From: an uncultured Micrococcaceae bacterium
GTDB lineage: Bacteria; Actinomycetota; Actinomycetes; Actinomycetales; Micrococcaceae
NCBI GenBank assembly: GCA_947502645.1
Contig: CANNAD010000001.1
Span: forward strand, 248,001 to 312,000
DNA length: 64,000 bases
Direction: 5' to 3'
Made by a program: the position numbers and the translations under genes. Under the pieces are notes generated by a model, which searched no databases, had not been told where the DNA came from, and was given only the letters and a program-made list of their open reading frames with translations. Below are positions 40,444 to 49,778 of the stretch, piece after piece (position 1 is the stretch's first letter; each line of letters starts with the position of its first letter).

Positions 40444-40878
40444 CTATTTAGCGTCTACGGTGATGCCCATTGAACGAGCGGTACCGGTGATGATCTTCAC
40501 AGCGGCGTCGACGTCATTCGCGTTGAGGTCCTCCATTTTCATGGTGGCGATTTCAACAGCCTGAGCCTGGGTGAGCTTTGCAACCTTGACCGTGTGAGGA
40601 GTGGCGGAGCCCTTGGCAACGCCGGCAGCCTTCTTGATCAGTTCTGCAGCTGGCGGCGTCTTGGTGATGAAGGTAAAGGAGCGATCTTCATAAACCGTGA
40701 TCTCAACGGGGATAACATTTCCACGCTGTGATTCCGTCGCTGCGTTGTATGCCTTGCAGAATTCCATGATGTTGACACCGTGCTGGCCAAGCGCAGGACC
40801 GATAGGCGGTGCGGGGTTCGCAGCACCTGCCTGGATCTGCAGCTTGATGAGGCCGGTGACCTTTTTCTTGGGAGCCAA
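40444..40878 (-). CDS. rplK: 50S ribosomal protein L11
   Basis: GTPase-associated-centre protein and thiopeptide-antibiotic site. The 144-residue product begins [20 protein letters not shown] and has the linker [20 protein letters not shown] with unmodified prolines at the thiostrepton contact. Normal length. It is 132 bp downstream of nusG. Confidence 0.99.
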   Translation of the reverse strand: MAPKKKVTGLIKLQIQAGAANPAPPIGPALGQHGVNIMEFCKAYNAATESQRGNVIPVEITVYEDRSFTFITKTPPAAELIKKAAGVAKGSATPHTVKVAKLTQAQAVEIATMKMEDLNANDVDAAVKIITGTARSMGITVDAK

Positions 40879-41010
40879 TTTAGGGTCCTTCTCTTATGTA
40901 CTTCCCCGCGAGACAGGAGCGTCCCGAGGGTCTTTGGCCACCGTGGCGCGGTGACCGTGCCGTCTCAACGGGGTAAAGCGTGCCCTGCTGAAACGAATCC
41001 TCTTGTGGTC

Positions 41011-41838
41011 CTACTGGATTTTGGTGACCTGGTTGAACGAGAGCGTTACTGGGGTTTCGCGCTCGAAGATGGAGACCAGCACTACCAGCTGACGTGATTC
41101 CGGCTTGATCTCTGAGATGGTAGCCGGCAGCGTCTCGAACGGTCCGTCGTTGACCGTAACGGACTCGCCGACCTCAAAGTTCACGAATGCCTGTGTTGCC
41201 TGGGCCTTGGACTGCTGACCGGAGTCGGTCTGCGCCTGGACAACGGTGTGCTCGAGCATCGAGAAAACTTCGCTCAGGCTCAGTGGCGTTGGATTGTGTG
41301 CATTGCCGACGAATCCGGTGACACCCGGAGTGTGCCGGACTGCGCCCCAGGAGGCGTCCGTCAGGTCCATGCGAACGAGAACGTAACCGGGGATCCTCAC
41401 CCGGTTGACGATCTTGCGCGTGGTGTTCTTGATCTCGACAATTTCCTCCATGGGAACCTGGATTTCGAAGATGTACTCTTCCATGTCCAGGGTCTGGATG
41501 CGGGTCTCGAGGTTGGTCTTGACGCGGTTTTCGTAACCGGCGTAAGAGTGGATTACGTACCAGTCGCCCGGCTGGCGGCGGAGCTGGGTGCGGAAAGCCT
41601 CCAGCGGATCCTCGACGTCCTCGCTCGGCTCTGCGTCTGCGGAGGATGCATCGGCGTCCTCGGAAGATGCATCGGCTTCTTCCTCGCCGTCATCCGGCGT
41701 GGCACTCTCAGCGGCACTGTCCTCGGGCGTTACGGCCTCAAGTGACGCGTCATCGCCGCTGGTACCGGACACCTCTTCCTCGTGATCCAGATCCACGTTC
41801 TCGCTATTGACCTGTGATTCGAGTTCTTGCTCGGACAC
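41011..41838 (-). CDS. nusG: Transcription termination/antitermination factor NusG
   Basis: RNA polymerase processivity factor coupling transcription to translation and Rho. GTG 41838 is chosen because AGGAG lies four bases upstream; the frame stays open to 41997. The 275-residue product has an acidic, Ser/Glu/Asp-rich extension of about 85 residues, then the NGN domain ([32 protein letters not shown]) and a C-terminal KOW domain ([20 protein letters not shown]). The extension is typical of actinobacterial NusG. It follows secE by 85 bp. Confidence 0.97.
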   Translation of the reverse strand: MSEQELESQVNSENVDLDHEEEVSGTSGDDASLEAVTPEDSAAESATPDDGEEEADASSEDADASSADAEPSEDVEDPLEAFRTQLRRQPGDWYVIHSYAGYENRVKTNLETRIQTLDMEEYIFEIQVPMEEIVEIKNTTRKIVNRVRIPGYVLVRMDLTDASWGAVRHTPGVTGFVGNAHNPTPLSLSEVFSMLEHTVVQAQTDSGQQSKAQATQAFVNFEVGESVTVNDGPFETLPATISEIKPESRQLVVLVSIFERETPVTLSFNQVTKIQ

Positions 41839-41923
41839 GTAGCTCCTGCTTTCTTCTTCTTCAATCCTTGTGGATTGATTCCGGCTGGCCATCCCTGGAC
41901 TGCTCATCCCGGGCAGGTTGCCT

Positions 41924-42190
41924 CTAGCTTCCGGCTGAACCGTCACCGAATACCCATGTGGCTCCAGCACCGAACGCAAAATCCAGCACCGTGACAATGG
42001 CCATCATGACCAATACAAAAGCCATAACGACGATCGTGTACCGAATCAGTTCCTGACGCGTAGGCGTCACGACCTTCTTCAGCTCAGCGATAACCTGCCG
42101 AACAAACAGAACGATGCCGCCAAAGAAACCGGGCTTGCCGTCTTTGCCGGAGGTGCGTCCCTTCGAGCTGCCTGCAGCTGTATCGGTCAC
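41924..42190 (-). CDS. secE: Protein translocase subunit SecE
   Basis: Small essential subunit that clamps SecY. The product (88 residues from the chosen start) has a soluble N-terminus, the conserved amphipathic segment [20 protein letters not shown], and one C-terminal membrane helix ([20 protein letters not shown]). The start is ambiguous: GTG 42190 has GAGG five bases upstream, while ATG 42193 and ATG 42205 are in frame without proper ribosome sites. It lies between tRNA-Trp and nusG, the classic order. Confidence 0.95.
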   Translation of the reverse strand: MTDTAAGSSKGRTSGKDGKPGFFGGIVLFVRQVIAELKKVVTPTRQELIRYTIVVMAFVLVMMAIVTVLDFAFGAGATWVFGDGSAGS

Positions 42191-42305
42191 CATTACCTCA
42201 TTCATCTTTGATTGGAACAGGGTCCCGGGATCTGCGATCCGACACCCGGCCCGCATGAAATGGAGTACTGCGTTGACGATGAATACGTCCAGAGACGCTC
42301 ATGCG

Positions 42306-42378
42306 CAGGGCAGACAGGACTCGAACCTGCAACCTGCGGTTTTGGAGACCGCTGCGCTACCAATTGCGCCACTACCCT
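42306..42378 (-). tRNA. trnW: tRNA-Trp (anticodon CCA)
   Basis: Read on the minus strand: acceptor AGGGTAG pairs with CTGCCCT, the D-arm loop contains AATTGGTAG, the anticodon loop CTCCAAA sits between GCGGT and ACCGC, and the T-loop TTCGAGT is between GCAGG and CCTGT. All stems close. The 3' CCA is not encoded. It lies 115 bp upstream of secE, as in many actinobacteria. Confidence 0.97.
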
Positions 42379-42435
42379 ATGGTTTTTCTCCGCTGTGAAG
42401 GCATAAGCAATCATGCGGTTCAATACCGAGGGTCC

Positions 42436-42464
42436 AGTCTACGCAAACATTCCCGTCACGTCGA
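42436..42464 (-). promoter_or_regulatory. Candidate promoter for tRNA-Trp
   Basis: Minus-strand TCGACG (42459-42464), 17-bp spacer, TAGACT (42436-42441). The predicted start lies about 50 nt before the mature tRNA 5' end. Transcription might continue into secE-nusG, since no terminator is visible after the tRNA. Confidence 0.5.
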
Positions 42465-42535
42465 ACCGGGACGGGACCGCCGTCGAACGCATAAGCTGGT
42501 GCTGGATCTGCAGGAACAACAGGAACGGATAGTCC

Positions 42536-43774
42536 ATGTCATCGAGTGCCGCGTCCACGCCCGCGCCAGCGCCAGCGCCAGCGTCCCGGAGGGTATCCCG
42601 TCGGATCGGGTCCATTGCAGAGTCGGCAACGCTCGCAGTGGATGCCAAGGCCAAAGCGCTCAAGGCTGCCGGTCGTCCTGTTATCGGGTTCGGAGCGGGA
42701 GAACCGGACTTCCCTACGCCGGACTACATCGTGGATGCGGCAGTTGAGGCTGCCAGGGACCAGCGGTTTCACCGATACTCGCCAGCTGCGGGGCTGCCCG
42801 AGCTGCGGAAGGCCGTCGCGGAAAAGACGCTGAGAGACTCCGGCTACAGTGTTGATCCTTCCCAGGTCCTGATCACCAACGGCGGCAAACAGGCCGTCTA
42901 CGAATCTTTCGCAACGCTTCTGGATCCAGGCGACGAAGTCATCGTCCCCTCCCCCTACTGGACTACCTATCCAGAAGCGATCCGTCTGGCGGGCGGTGTA
43001 CCTGTGGAAGTGTTCGCGGGACCCGAGCAGGGGTACCTCGTGACGGTTGATCAGCTGGAGGCAGCGCTCACCGAACGCACCAAGGTGATGCTCTTCGTCT
43101 CCCCTTCAAATCCGACGGGTGCGGTCTACGATCCGGAGCAGGTAGGTGAAATCGGGCGGTGGGCCGCCTCACGCGGGCTCTGGGTCGTGACAGACGAAAT
43201 CTACGAACACCTGACCTATGACGATGCCCAGTTCACGTCCATCGCGACTGCCGCGGACCTTGGCGACAAGGTAGTGGTCCTGAACGGCGTCGCAAAGACC
43301 TACGCGATGACGGGATGGCGCGTGGGCTGGATGATCGCACCAACGGACATTATCAAGGCCGCCTCCAACCTCCAGTCGCATGCGACGTCGAACGTTGCCA
43401 ACGTTTCCCAGATGGCTGCACTGGCGGCAGTCTCCGGCCCTCTGGATGCCGTCAACGATATGAAACTGGCCTTCGACCGGCGTCGTCGTGCCATGGTGGA
43501 CGGACTCAACGCCATTGACGGCATTCAGTGCCCCACCCCTCGCGGAGCCTTCTATGCCTACGCAGATGTGCGCCAGCTCCTGGGCCGCACTATTGCCGGT
43601 TCCACGCCGGGTACGTCAGCGGAACTTGCCTCGTTGATCCTGGAGAAAGCGGAAGTAGCCGTTGTGCCCGGTGAAGCGTTTGGTCCCAGCGGGTTCATCC
43701 GTCTCTCCTACGCACTGGGAGACGAGGATCTTGCGACCGGGATCGGGCGTCTGCAGCAGTTCTTGTCGCAGTAA
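42536..43774 (+). CDS. PLP-dependent class I aminotransferase (aspartate aminotransferase-like)
   Basis: Fold-type I transaminase, probably aspartate:2-oxoglutarate. The 412-residue product has [17 protein letters not shown] near the N-terminus, [15 protein letters not shown], and the PLP lysine Lys254 in [17 protein letters not shown], with an arginine near the C-terminus in [11 protein letters not shown] for the substrate carboxylate. A 20-residue Ala/Pro-rich head precedes the fold. Subgroup I-gamma aspartate or prephenate aminotransferases share these features, so the substrate is inferred. It is divergent from tRNA-Trp; AGGAA lies 10 bases upstream of the ATG. Confidence 0.93.
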   Translation: MSSSAASTPAPAPAPASRRVSRRIGSIAESATLAVDAKAKALKAAGRPVIGFGAGEPDFPTPDYIVDAAVEAARDQRFHRYSPAAGLPELRKAVAEKTLRDSGYSVDPSQVLITNGGKQAVYESFATLLDPGDEVIVPSPYWTTYPEAIRLAGGVPVEVFAGPEQGYLVTVDQLEAALTERTKVMLFVSPSNPTGAVYDPEQVGEIGRWAASRGLWVVTDEIYEHLTYDDAQFTSIATAADLGDKVVVLNGVAKTYAMTGWRVGWMIAPTDIIKAASNLQSHATSNVANVSQMAALAAVSGPLDAVNDMKLAFDRRRRAMVDGLNAIDGIQCPTPRGAFYAYADVRQLLGRTIAGSTPGTSAELASLILEKAEVAVVPGEAFGPSGFIRLSYALGDEDLATGIGRLQQFLSQ

Positions 43775-43802
43775 ACGCTGTAGATCCAGAGCCGGCGTCG
43801 GC

Positions 43803-44447
43803 CTAGAGCAAACGACGGTCAGCGGCCCAGCGGGTCAGTTCGTAGCGTGAAGACAGTTGGAGTTTCCGCAACACGGCCGAAACGTGCGTTTCCACGGTCT
43901 TCACGGAGATGAACAGTTCCTTGGCAACCTCTTTGTAGCTGTAGCCGCGGGCTATGTGCCGCATGACTTCGAGCTCACGGGCCGATAACCGGTCGAGTTC
44001 GTCGTCCACCTGCGCGACGGCGGCCGTGCCGAAGGCATCCAGGACGAAGCCTGCGAGGCGGGGCGAGAACACCGCGTCACCGCTGGCCACACGCAGTACT
44101 GCGTCCGTGACTTCGCGGCCGGAAATCGATTTCGTGACGTACCCGCGGGCCCCGGCCCGGATGACTGTGACCACATCTTCGGCGGAATCAGAGACGCTGA
44201 GGGCCAGGAAGCTGGTCTCCGCCAGCATGTCGGTGCAGCCAGCGATGACGGCGGCCCCTCCAGCGGGGCTGCCGGGCAGGTGAACGTCAAGAAGGACCAC
44301 TCGTGGGCGCACGGCATGGATGACGGCGATGGCCTCATCCACTGTTGCTGCTTCACCCAGCACCTCCACCCGGTCATCGAGATCGGCTTTCAGACCGGAG
44401 CGGAAGATCGCGTGGTCGTCGACCACTACTATCGGTACTGCGGTCAT
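43803..44447 (-). CDS. LuxR/NarL-family response regulator
   Basis: Two-component response regulator, 214 residues. The receiver domain has Asp10-Asp11, the phospho-acceptor Asp54 in VVLLDVHLPG, and the lysine in GYVTKSISG. The C-terminal LuxR helix-turn-helix includes LSARELEVMRHIARGYSYKE and SVKTVETHV. Its start overlaps the stop of the upstream PspC-domain kinase (ATGA), so the pair is translationally coupled. Targets probably include the divergent PspC genes, by analogy with envelope-stress systems. Confidence 0.95.
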   Translation of the reverse strand: MTAVPIVVVDDHAIFRSGLKADLDDRVEVLGEAATVDEAIAVIHAVRPRVVLLDVHLPGSPAGGAAVIAGCTDMLAETSFLALSVSDSAEDVVTVIRAGARGYVTKSISGREVTDAVLRVASGDAVFSPRLAGFVLDAFGTAAVAQVDDELDRLSARELEVMRHIARGYSYKEVAKELFISVKTVETHVSAVLRKLQLSSRYELTRWAADRRLL

Positions 44448-45694
44448 AGCCGATCCCTCTCTACTGCACCCATTGTCAGGCGGGCTTCGGTCCCATCCGG
44501 GCCGCTTCGTATAGTGACTGTTCCGCCGTGCCTGTTCATCCGTCCGATCAGTGATTCGCGGATTCCGAGCCGGTCTGCGGGTATTTCATCAGGGTTGAAG
44601 CCCTGGCCACGGTCCCGCACAAAAACCTCCGGTCTTTCGCCAGCTTCAACATAGACGGATATCTGCCCGCCCGCATGTTTTGCCGCATTCTGCACGGCTT
44701 CGCGGGTGGCAAGGACCAGCGCTTCGGACCCTGGCGTCATCGCTGCGTCACCGACGACCACGACGTCGATGGGATGGCCGTAGGCGTCCTCTATTTCTCC
44801 GGCGATGGACCTGATGCGTTCTGAGAGATTGCCTTCGCCGTCTGGTGCGTCCCGGTATAGCCAGTCGCGTAACTGGCGTTCCTGTGCGCGGGCGAGCTTC
44901 AGGACATCCTGCTCATTGCCTGCACGGTTCTGGATCAGAGCCAGGGTCTGGAGCACGGAGTCATGCAGGTGGGCCGCTATCTCAGCGCGTTCGGTTTCCC
45001 TCGCCCGCGCCGAACGCTCTGTTTCGAGGTCTTTCCACAGTTTCAGTCCCCATGGCGCCAGGACAAGTACGACGCCGGCCAGCACGGCTACGGAAGCAGC
45101 CAGGGAAGACCAGATGATATCGAAGGCGACCGTCCCGGAGATCATGAACAGGAGCCCTCCGATGACGAGGACGAGTCCTCCACAGACCCGGAGCAGCCCC
45201 ATTTTTCGATCTGCACCGGCACTGTTCACGAGAGCAGATCTACGTGATTCGTCCAGTTGCCGCCACGCTATGACGGAGCCGACGGCGATCGCCGCCAACG
45301 GCAGAATCATTCCCCACCGGATGTCCGCACCGAGTCGGTAGGCGATGAGCAGCGCGGCTGCCAGCAAGAGGACCACCCCGATGAGGAGTTCCCTGAGCCC
45401 GCGACGGCGTCCCTCGGCGGGACTGTCGTCAGCGCCAGACTCATGCGGGTCCGGAGAGCGCAAGGGTCGGCTACCGCGCGCTTTGACCGGAGTTCCGGCG
45501 TCGCGCACTTCCTCTTCGACAGTGGGCACCATGATCCACAACCACGCATAAAGCAGGGTCCCGGCTCCCCCGGCCAGGCCGAGAACGGACATGGCGATCC
45601 GGGTGGCGTTTACGGGTACGCCCAGGTGTGCTGCCAGTCCAGAACATACTCCCGCGATAACGCGATTTCGGGGACGGACCAAAGGTGCTTGCAT
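44444..45694 (-). CDS. PspC-domain sensor histidine kinase
   Basis: Membrane sensor kinase, 416 residues from ATG 45694. The N-terminus is a PspC domain (RNRVIAGVCSGLAAHLGVPV, ending in an AWLWIMVP membrane segment), followed by further membrane helices (about residues 105-220), a HisKA_3 dimerisation helix with the phospho-histidine in EIAAHLHDSVLQTLALIQ, and an HATPase domain with QNAAKHAGG and RDRGQGFNPDE. The frame opens further upstream (45742), but the PspC domain fits ATG 45694. PspC-fused kinases next to PspC genes are known in actinobacteria and point to envelope-stress sensing. Confidence 0.94.
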   Translation of the reverse strand: MQAPLVRPRNRVIAGVCSGLAAHLGVPVNATRIAMSVLGLAGGAGTLLYAWLWIMVPTVEEEVRDAGTPVKARGSRPLRSPDPHESGADDSPAEGRRRGLRELLIGVVLLLAAALLIAYRLGADIRWGMILPLAAIAVGSVIAWRQLDESRRSALVNSAGADRKMGLLRVCGGLVLVIGGLLFMISGTVAFDIIWSSLAASVAVLAGVVLVLAPWGLKLWKDLETERSARARETERAEIAAHLHDSVLQTLALIQNRAGNEQDVLKLARAQERQLRDWLYRDAPDGEGNLSERIRSIAGEIEDAYGHPIDVVVVGDAAMTPGSEALVLATREAVQNAAKHAGGQISVYVEAGERPEVFVRDRGQGFNPDEIPADRLGIRESLIGRMNRHGGTVTIRSGPDGTEARLTMGAVERDRL

Positions 45695-45829
45695 ACTGTC
45701 ATCCAAGCACGAAACCGCACCATTCGTTGCTGAAACCCCCATGATTCAGGGTCATCGTCAGGGGTACAGGGGAAGGATCAGGGGTGTCCCCCATAGATGG
45801 CCCAGCCCCCTTGTTGGCAGGATGAAGGC

Positions 45830-47086
45830 ATGAACACACACTCTGATGAATCACCGGGCCAGGACGCCCCTGGAACCAGTCCATCCGGTCCTCCTCCCTC
45901 GCCGCCACGCAGCGGCTTCTTCAACTGGCTGCGCTCACTGCAGATCACCCGTGGCCGCGAGCGCTGGGTGGGCGGAGTGGCTTCGGGTATTGCCCAGCGT
46001 CTCGGCTGGGACCCCGTTCTGGTGCGCGGACTTTTTGTCGTGTTGGTCATTATCGGCGGAGTGGGTGTTCTGGCGTACGGCCTTGCCTGGGCGCTGCTGC
46101 CCGAGCCCGACGGCCGCATCCACACGCAGGAGGCCGGCCGGGGCCGTTGGAGCACGGGTATGACTGGCGCGCTCGTGCTGACACTGATCGGGTTCTGGAC
46201 GCCTGACGCCTGGTTCTTCAATGACGACGGCTCCGCCTGGGGAATCTGGCCGCTGATGTGGCTCGCCGGTATCGGCGTCCTGATCTACGTCCTCGTTACC
46301 CGCTCACGACGGCCGGAACGCAACGAGCAGCCACCGCAGGGTGAAACGTGGGCGTCCACTCCCGCATACTCCCCCGTTTATGCACCTGCCACCCAGCCGT
46401 TCATGCAAACTCCCCCACCGATGCCTGCTCCTATCCCCCCGAAGGAACGAACCGGGCCAACAGGCGCGCAGCACGCGATCGTGCTCGGACTCGTATTGCT
46501 CGCCATCGGCATGGTGACCACTCTCGGATATTTGGGGAACCTACCAGCAGCCACTGCACCGCTGGCAGCGGCAACCGCCGTCGTCGTTCTGGGATTGGGC
46601 TGTGTGGTTCTGGGCCTGATGGGACGACGTTCAGGGTTCATCGGGTTCCTGGCAGCCGTCGCTATCGTAGTGGCGCAGGTCTTCACGTTGGTACCACCGG
46701 CACCCTCATTTGCGCTGGCAACGGAAGCACAGTGGAACCACGCCTCCGGGCCGCTCGCCACGGAGGGTTACGCACTCGCGGCGGCCTCCGGAACCGTCGA
46801 CCTCACGAGCTTGTCCCAGCCGGATAGCGCCGTGACGGTCCCCGTCAATGTAACGGCCAGCCACGCCACGGTCATTGTGCCCGACGACACCCGCGTCGTC
46901 ATCACCACTGAGCTTGCCTTCAGCGAGGTCAACATCCATGCAGTCGACAACGTTGCGGACGACATCTGGGACGAGCGGACCGTCGTAGTCAACGAAAACG
47001 CGGACGGACCGCCGATCCTGCTCACTATCCACGGTGCATTCTCCAGCATCGACATCCACACCGAAACGAGCGAGGACAACTCATGA
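45830..47086 (+). CDS. PspC-domain membrane protein with C-terminal extracytoplasmic domain
   Basis: Membrane protein of 418 residues. A Pro/Ser-rich head precedes a PspC domain (GRERWVGGVASGIAQRLGWD, then VGVLAYGLAWALLPEPDGRI), further helices, a Pro-rich linker (about 185-215), four hydrophobic segments, and a C-terminal beta-rich domain of about 120 residues (VPVNVTASHATVIVPDDTRV) resembling adhesin-like or LiaF-type domains in bacterial envelope-stress systems. It is divergent from the PspC kinase (135-bp gap), and its stop overlaps the next gene (ATGA). Likely a signalling partner of the kinase; inferred from context. Confidence 0.85.
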   Translation: MNTHSDESPGQDAPGTSPSGPPPSPPRSGFFNWLRSLQITRGRERWVGGVASGIAQRLGWDPVLVRGLFVVLVIIGGVGVLAYGLAWALLPEPDGRIHTQEAGRGRWSTGMTGALVLTLIGFWTPDAWFFNDDGSAWGIWPLMWLAGIGVLIYVLVTRSRRPERNEQPPQGETWASTPAYSPVYAPATQPFMQTPPPMPAPIPPKERTGPTGAQHAIVLGLVLLAIGMVTTLGYLGNLPAATAPLAAATAVVVLGLGCVVLGLMGRRSGFIGFLAAVAIVVAQVFTLVPPAPSFALATEAQWNHASGPLATEGYALAAASGTVDLTSLSQPDSAVTVPVNVTASHATVIVPDDTRVVITTELAFSEVNIHAVDNVADDIWDERTVVVNENADGPPILLTIHGAFSSIDIHTETSEDNS

Positions 47087-47346
47087 GCACTTCTGTTGAA
47101 CCAGGCCGCCGCAGTCCCCGGACCGGCACCGTCGTATGGGGCCTCATCGCCGTCGTCATCGGGCTTGCCTTCATGACCGTGCAGCTGACGGACCTTGAAT
47201 TTGATCCCGTGGTCGTGCTGCTTGTCATACTCCTGAGCGCCGGCCTGATCCTGGTGATTGCCGGGCTGATGTCCGCTACCCGAGCCCGCAGTCGAGAATC
47301 TGATGATCAAGGCGTGACAAGCACGCAGAAAGAAGGAACGCTGTAA
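47083..47346 (+). CDS. Small two-helix membrane protein
   Basis: Eighty-seven residues with two hydrophobic segments (TVVWGLIAVVIGLAFMTVQL and VVVLLVILLSAGLILVIAGL) separated by a short acidic loop, and a charged tail. No family is recognised by motif. ATGA overlap with the preceding PspC gene and a 2-bp gap to the next PspC gene place it in the envelope-stress operon. Confidence 0.85.
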   Translation: MSTSVEPGRRSPRTGTVVWGLIAVVIGLAFMTVQLTDLEFDPVVVLLVILLSAGLILVIAGLMSATRARSRESDDQGVTSTQKEGTL

Positions 47347-47348
47347 TC

Positions 47349-47591
47349 ATGGAGACTTTTTTCAACACCTTGCGCAAATCGCCGATCAAACGCGGCCCCG
47401 ATCGGTGGGTTGGAGGCGTCTGCGGCGGAATCGCAGCCAGGTTCGGTTGGGACGCCGGGTGGGTGCGTGTTGGCACGCTGCTCAGCTTCCTGCTTCCCGT
47501 GGCCGGCGTAGGGCTCTATGTGGTCCTCTGGTTGGTCCTGCCCAAATATGACGGGACCATAGCCCTGGAACGACTCATCGCCGGAAAATAG
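47349..47591 (+). CDS. Minimal PspC-domain protein
   Basis: Eighty residues, essentially a single PspC domain: KRGPDRWVGGVCGGIAARFG, then a hydrophobic hairpin and VVLWLVLPKYDG. Its first half resembles the PspC domain at the start of the large gene at 45830, suggesting duplication. It is the third gene of the divergent PspC operon, 13 bp before the phosphofructokinase gene, so these may share a transcript. Confidence 0.9.
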   Translation: METFFNTLRKSPIKRGPDRWVGGVCGGIAARFGWDAGWVRVGTLLSFLLPVAGVGLYVVLWLVLPKYDGTIALERLIAGK

Positions 47592-47604
47592 CGGAGGTCC
47601 CCCG

Positions 47605-48630
47605 ATGAAGATTGGCATTCTGACCAGCGGCGGGGACTGCCCCGGCCTGAACGCTGTTATTCGCGGCGCAGTGCTCAAGGGCATTGTGGGTGACGGCCAC
47701 GAGTTTGTGGGCTTCCGCGACGGCTGGCGGGGCGTGGTCGACGGCGACATTGTTGATCTCCCTCGCCACAGGGTCCGCGGCATCTCCAAACAGGGCGGCA
47801 CCATCCTCGGAACGTCCAGGACCAACCCGTTCGAGGGCGACGGCGGGCCCACCCGGATTGGTGAGACGCTGGAACGCCTCGGCATTGACGCGGTCATAGC
47901 CATCGGAGGCGAGGGCACGCTGGCGGCAGCGAAGCGACTGACGGACGCCGGGCTGCGGATCGTTGGGGTCCCCAAGACGATCGACAATGACCTTGACGCC
48001 ACGGATTACACCTTCGGTTTCGACACGGCCGTGTCGATCGCCACCGAGGCGATCGACCGGCTGCGTACCACCGGGGAATCGCACCACCGCTGCATGGTCG
48101 CAGAGGTCATGGGCCGCAATGTCGGGTGGATAGCCCTCCACGCGGGGATGGCCTCCGGCGCGCACGCCATCCTGATTCCTGAGCAGCAGGTCTCCATGGA
48201 TCAGGTTTCCGACTGGGTGCTCTCCGCCAGGGATCGTGGGCGTGCGCCGCTCGTGGTGGTTGCCGAGGGGTTTGTGCCTGCGCATCTTTCCGCCCCGCAC
48301 TCGGAGCGCGGTCTCGATACGTTCGGCCGGGCGCGGCTGGGCGGCATTGCGGATCAGATAGCGTCCGGCCTCGAGGAACGTACCGGCATTGAGACCCGGG
48401 CAACTGTCCTTGGCCATATTCAGCGCGGCGGAGTCCCGTCCGCATTCGACCGGGTTCTGGCAACGCGGCTCGGTATGGCCGCGGTGGACTCTGTCTCCCA
48501 GCAGCTGTGGGGCACCATGGTCTCCCTCAACGGAACGAGCGTAGAACGGGTGGGCTTCGACGCTGCACTCGGTAATCTCAAAACCGTTCCACAGGAACGC
48601 TACGACGAAGCGGCCGTCCTTTTCGGCTGA
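47605..48630 (+). CDS. pfkA: 6-phosphofructokinase (actinobacterial clade)
   Basis: Phosphorylates fructose 6-phosphate at C1. The 341-residue product starts MKIGILTSGGDCPGLNAVIR, carries GGEGTL (Gly104 in E. coli numbering) and VPKTIDNDL (Lys124), then MVAEVMGRNVGWIALHAG. Gly104 is the ATP-type residue, whereas Lys124 is characteristic of PPi-using enzymes, a combination found in the actinomycete clade, so the phosphoryl donor cannot be decided here. AGGTCC at good spacing precedes the ATG. Likely the main glycolytic control enzyme unless another copy exists elsewhere. Confidence 0.93.
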   Translation: MKIGILTSGGDCPGLNAVIRGAVLKGIVGDGHEFVGFRDGWRGVVDGDIVDLPRHRVRGISKQGGTILGTSRTNPFEGDGGPTRIGETLERLGIDAVIAIGGEGTLAAAKRLTDAGLRIVGVPKTIDNDLDATDYTFGFDTAVSIATEAIDRLRTTGESHHRCMVAEVMGRNVGWIALHAGMASGAHAILIPEQQVSMDQVSDWVLSARDRGRAPLVVVAEGFVPAHLSAPHSERGLDTFGRARLGGIADQIASGLEERTGIETRATVLGHIQRGGVPSAFDRVLATRLGMAAVDSVSQQLWGTMVSLNGTSVERVGFDAALGNLKTVPQERYDEAAVLFG

Positions 48631-48668
48631 TCGTCCTGTCAGCTGGCTGATCATGCTACGTTGCCATC

Positions 48669-49385
48669 ATGAATCTGGAACCCGGCACTCAGGAGATCGT
48701 CCTGTTGGCATGGTCCCGGCAGCTTGGCCTCCGGGATGACACGCTCTCCACAGCAACGGACCGTGTATTCGTGGTCAAGGACGACGCCGCCGCCATCAGT
48801 TTCATCCGGTTGTTCGGCAGGGAAGTATTCTCCGGACCGCAGTGGGCGGTAGACGCCGCCGGCAGCCTACCCGCGGATGAACTGTCCCAGCATTCAACGC
48901 TCGTGCAGATCAGTCGGGAACACGGCGGACACGGCCTCGGCGAGGCTACACTCTATTTCTCTGACGAGCTCCCGGACGCGCAGGTGCCTGACGATGTCTC
49001 GGTGAGTACCGACGTCGGGACCGCGCAGAAGCTGGAGGCGCTGTGCCCGCCGGATGACGCCGCGGATGCAGGGCTCTCCCTGTGCGAAAGACACTGGGTC
49101 CTCGTGAATGGACGGGACGCGAGCAGCGCTCCCCTCGCCGGATCCGGTTTCTCCATCTGGGCGGGGTTTCTGGCTCATATAGCTGTGATTGCCACGCCTG
49201 ACAGCCGTGGGCAGGGCCATGCGCGCAAGATCACGTCCATAGCTATCGAAGAGGCTCTCGCTTCCGGGCTCGTGCCGCAATGGCGTGCCCGTGCAGGCAA
49301 TACGGCCAGCCATGCGCTCGCCCGGCGACTGGGGTTTGTGACCGCAGGCTCACAGACGAGCGTCCTGCTCGAACGCCGTCCCTGA
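48669..49385 (+). CDS. GNAT-family N-acetyltransferase
   Basis: Predicted acetyltransferase of 238 residues; substrate unknown. The C-terminal third has the acetyl-CoA pyrophosphate motif DSRGQGHARKIT and the helix NTASHALARRLGFVTAG, while the N-terminal half has no recognised motif and may be a degenerate GNAT lobe. No ribosome site is seen; a TACGTT hexamer ends six bases before the ATG, suggesting a leaderless transcript. It converges end to end with the ankyrin gene, the two stop codons being adjacent. Confidence 0.85.
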   Translation: MNLEPGTQEIVLLAWSRQLGLRDDTLSTATDRVFVVKDDAAAISFIRLFGREVFSGPQWAVDAAGSLPADELSQHSTLVQISREHGGHGLGEATLYFSDELPDAQVPDDVSVSTDVGTAQKLEALCPPDDAADAGLSLCERHWVLVNGRDASSAPLAGSGFSIWAGFLAHIAVIATPDSRGQGHARKITSIAIEEALASGLVPQWRARAGNTASHALARRLGFVTAGSQTSVLLERRP

Positions 49386-49778
49386 TCAGCCCAGCAGCTC
49401 CAGCATGTCCTGCTTCCCGAAGTACTCCGCGGAAGCCCTAGCAGACGGCGTGCCAGCGTCCGGATCCGCACCAGCCCTGACCAGCGCGGTGACGACGTCG
49501 GGGTAGCCCTTGAATACTGCGCCAGCCAGCGGGGTCTGTCCGCGGTCATTCGTTGAGTTCGGGTCAGCGCCGGCTTCGAGCAATGCCACCACAGTTTCGG
49601 CATGACCGTGATAGCCCGCCAGCATCACCAGGGAGTCCCCCGAACTATTGGACATGGTGGCAGGCACCCCTGCCGTGACGTAGCGCATCAACATCTCCGT
49701 ATGGCCTTCGCGCGCGGCGTCGAACAACCGCTGCGCGAGTTCCAGGGCTGCGTCCTCGCGTGCGTTCTCCGCCGCCAT
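49386..49778 (-). CDS. Small ankyrin-repeat protein
   Basis: One hundred and thirty residues with about three ankyrin repeats: a first degenerate unit around residues 20-45, then GHAETVVALLEAGADPNSTN and YPDVVTALVRAGADPDAGT, each ending in the AGADP turn. Probably a protein-binding scaffold in the cytosol. Its ATG overlaps the stop of the upstream folate-protein gene by one base, so the two are translationally coupled. Partner unknown. Confidence 0.9.
   Translation of the reverse strand: MAAENAREDAALELAQRLFDAAREGHTEMLMRYVTAGVPATMSNSSGDSLVMLAGYHGHAETVVALLEAGADPNSTNDRGQTPLAGAVFKGYPDVVTALVRAGADPDAGTPSARASAEYFGKQDMLELLG

Noticed and set aside
47575-48654. A 359-codon minus-strand open frame over the phosphofructokinase
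   Set aside because: The plus strand carries an intact phosphofructokinase with all motifs; the minus frame has none.
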